Below are positions 5,821-5,943 of a stretch of 5,943 bases of DNA, in pieces. Source of the stretch: Planctomycetota bacterium (lineage in GTDB: Bacteria > Planctomycetota > Phycisphaerae > FEN-1346); NCBI GenBank assembly GCA_026387055.1, contig JAPLML010000293.1:1-5943 (forward strand), given 5' to 3'. Position numbers and translations under genes: made by a program. Within the stretch, counting starts at the first letter, position 1. Every line of letters begins with the position of its first letter. Under the pieces are notes generated by a model. That model worked only from the letters and a program-made list of their open reading frames with translations. It ran no database searches and was not told the DNA's origin.

Positions 5821-5899
5821 GGCCGTTCCTCCTGGAGCGTATAAGATACGCTCGGAGTTGAAGGTGGTACTTCAAGAACCCCTTTACGGAGGAACGGCC
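5821..5899 (+). promoter_or_regulatory. Predicted structured 5' leader sequestering the ribosome binding site
   Basis: GGCCGTTCCTCC (5821-5832) is a perfect 12-bp complement of GGAGGAACGGCC (5888-5899). The 3' arm contains the SD GGAGG (5888-5892) and runs to the base before ATG at 5900. The stem encloses two more perfect hairpins: GAGCGTAT/ATACGCTC with loop AAG (5835-5853), and TTGAAG/CTTCAA with loop GTGGTA (5858-5875). A 12-base strand GAACCCCTTTAC (5876-5887) joins back. This is a three-way junction like those of riboswitches and other cis-regulatory leaders, with translation off when closed. I do not match it to a known class. The promoter must lie upstream of 5821 for the whole leader to be transcribed, and I see no strong one in 5769-5820; TATAAG at 5840-5845 could instead be a -10 inside the leader. 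Confidence 0.5.
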
Positions 5900-5943
5900 A
5901 TGAGCAAGGGTAACAAGAAGTCGGCGAAGAGCAAGGGCGTGTT
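5900..5943 (+). CDS. Start of a lysine-rich protein, cut by the window edge
   Basis: ATG at 5900 begins MSKGNKKSAKSKGV and the frame is open to the edge. GGAGG seven bases upstream (5888-5892) supports the start. Five of the first 14 residues are Lys, and with Ser, Gly and Asn the segment looks like a disordered basic tail, as found on nucleic-acid-binding or ribosome-associated proteins. Fourteen residues are too few to name a family. It is divergent from the URO-D-like gene, 131 bp away, and appears to be controlled by the leader at 5821-5899. Confidence 0.6.
   Translation, partial: MSKGNKKSAKSKGV

Noticed and set aside
5821..5899. Hammerhead ribozyme or purine riboswitch
   Set aside because: The three-way junction shape fits, but the conserved core bases (CUGANGA and GAAA for hammerhead; the purine aptamer junction sequences) are absent.

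Overview
This 5.9 kb window is GC-rich bacterial DNA with three complete protein genes, the first codons of a fourth, and an unusually dense set of palindromic intergenic elements. The gene mix is a secreted glycosidase-like protein with a beta-galactosidase trimerisation domain, a uroporphyrinogen-decarboxylase-like methyltransferase-family protein that is not HemE, and a long nucleotide-sugar dehydrogenase. Together with the high GC and the hairpin-rich spacers this suggests a Planctomycetota-type genome or a relative in the PVC group. That is inference from gene families; there is no rRNA or marker gene here to confirm it.

Layout. Positions 1-157 lie downstream of the first gene and hold one degenerate hairpin repeat. 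Positions 158-2422 (minus) encode a 754-residue exported glycoside-hydrolase-like protein. Positions 2423-2954 separate two divergent genes and are packed with inverted repeats, including a 247-bp accordion of palindromes at 2505-2751. Positions 2955-4601 (plus) encode a 548-residue nucleotide-sugar dehydrogenase of the UDP-N-acetyl-hexosamine 6-dehydrogenase type. Positions 4602-4772 separate two convergent genes and hold a GNRA-type hairpin plus nested heptamer and hexamer repeats arranged as a large inverted repeat. Positions 4773-5768 (minus) encode a 331-residue URO-D-like protein. Positions 5769-5899 lie between divergent genes and include a predicted three-way-junction RNA leader whose closing stem buries the ribosome binding site of the gene starting at 5900 (plus), which runs off the window.

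The genes do not form an operon: each neighbour pair is divergent or convergent, so each is probably transcribed alone. The glycosidase-like protein and the nucleotide-sugar dehydrogenase both relate to carbohydrate metabolism, one likely extracytoplasmic and the other cytosolic and making activated uronic acids for surface polysaccharide, but nothing in the sequence ties them into one pathway. The most unusual features are non-coding: the SD-sequestering leader at 5821-5899, the alternating palindromes at 2505-2751, a hairpin family with a compensatory base-pair change, and the nested tandem and inverted repeat that abuts the stop codon of the URO-D-like gene.
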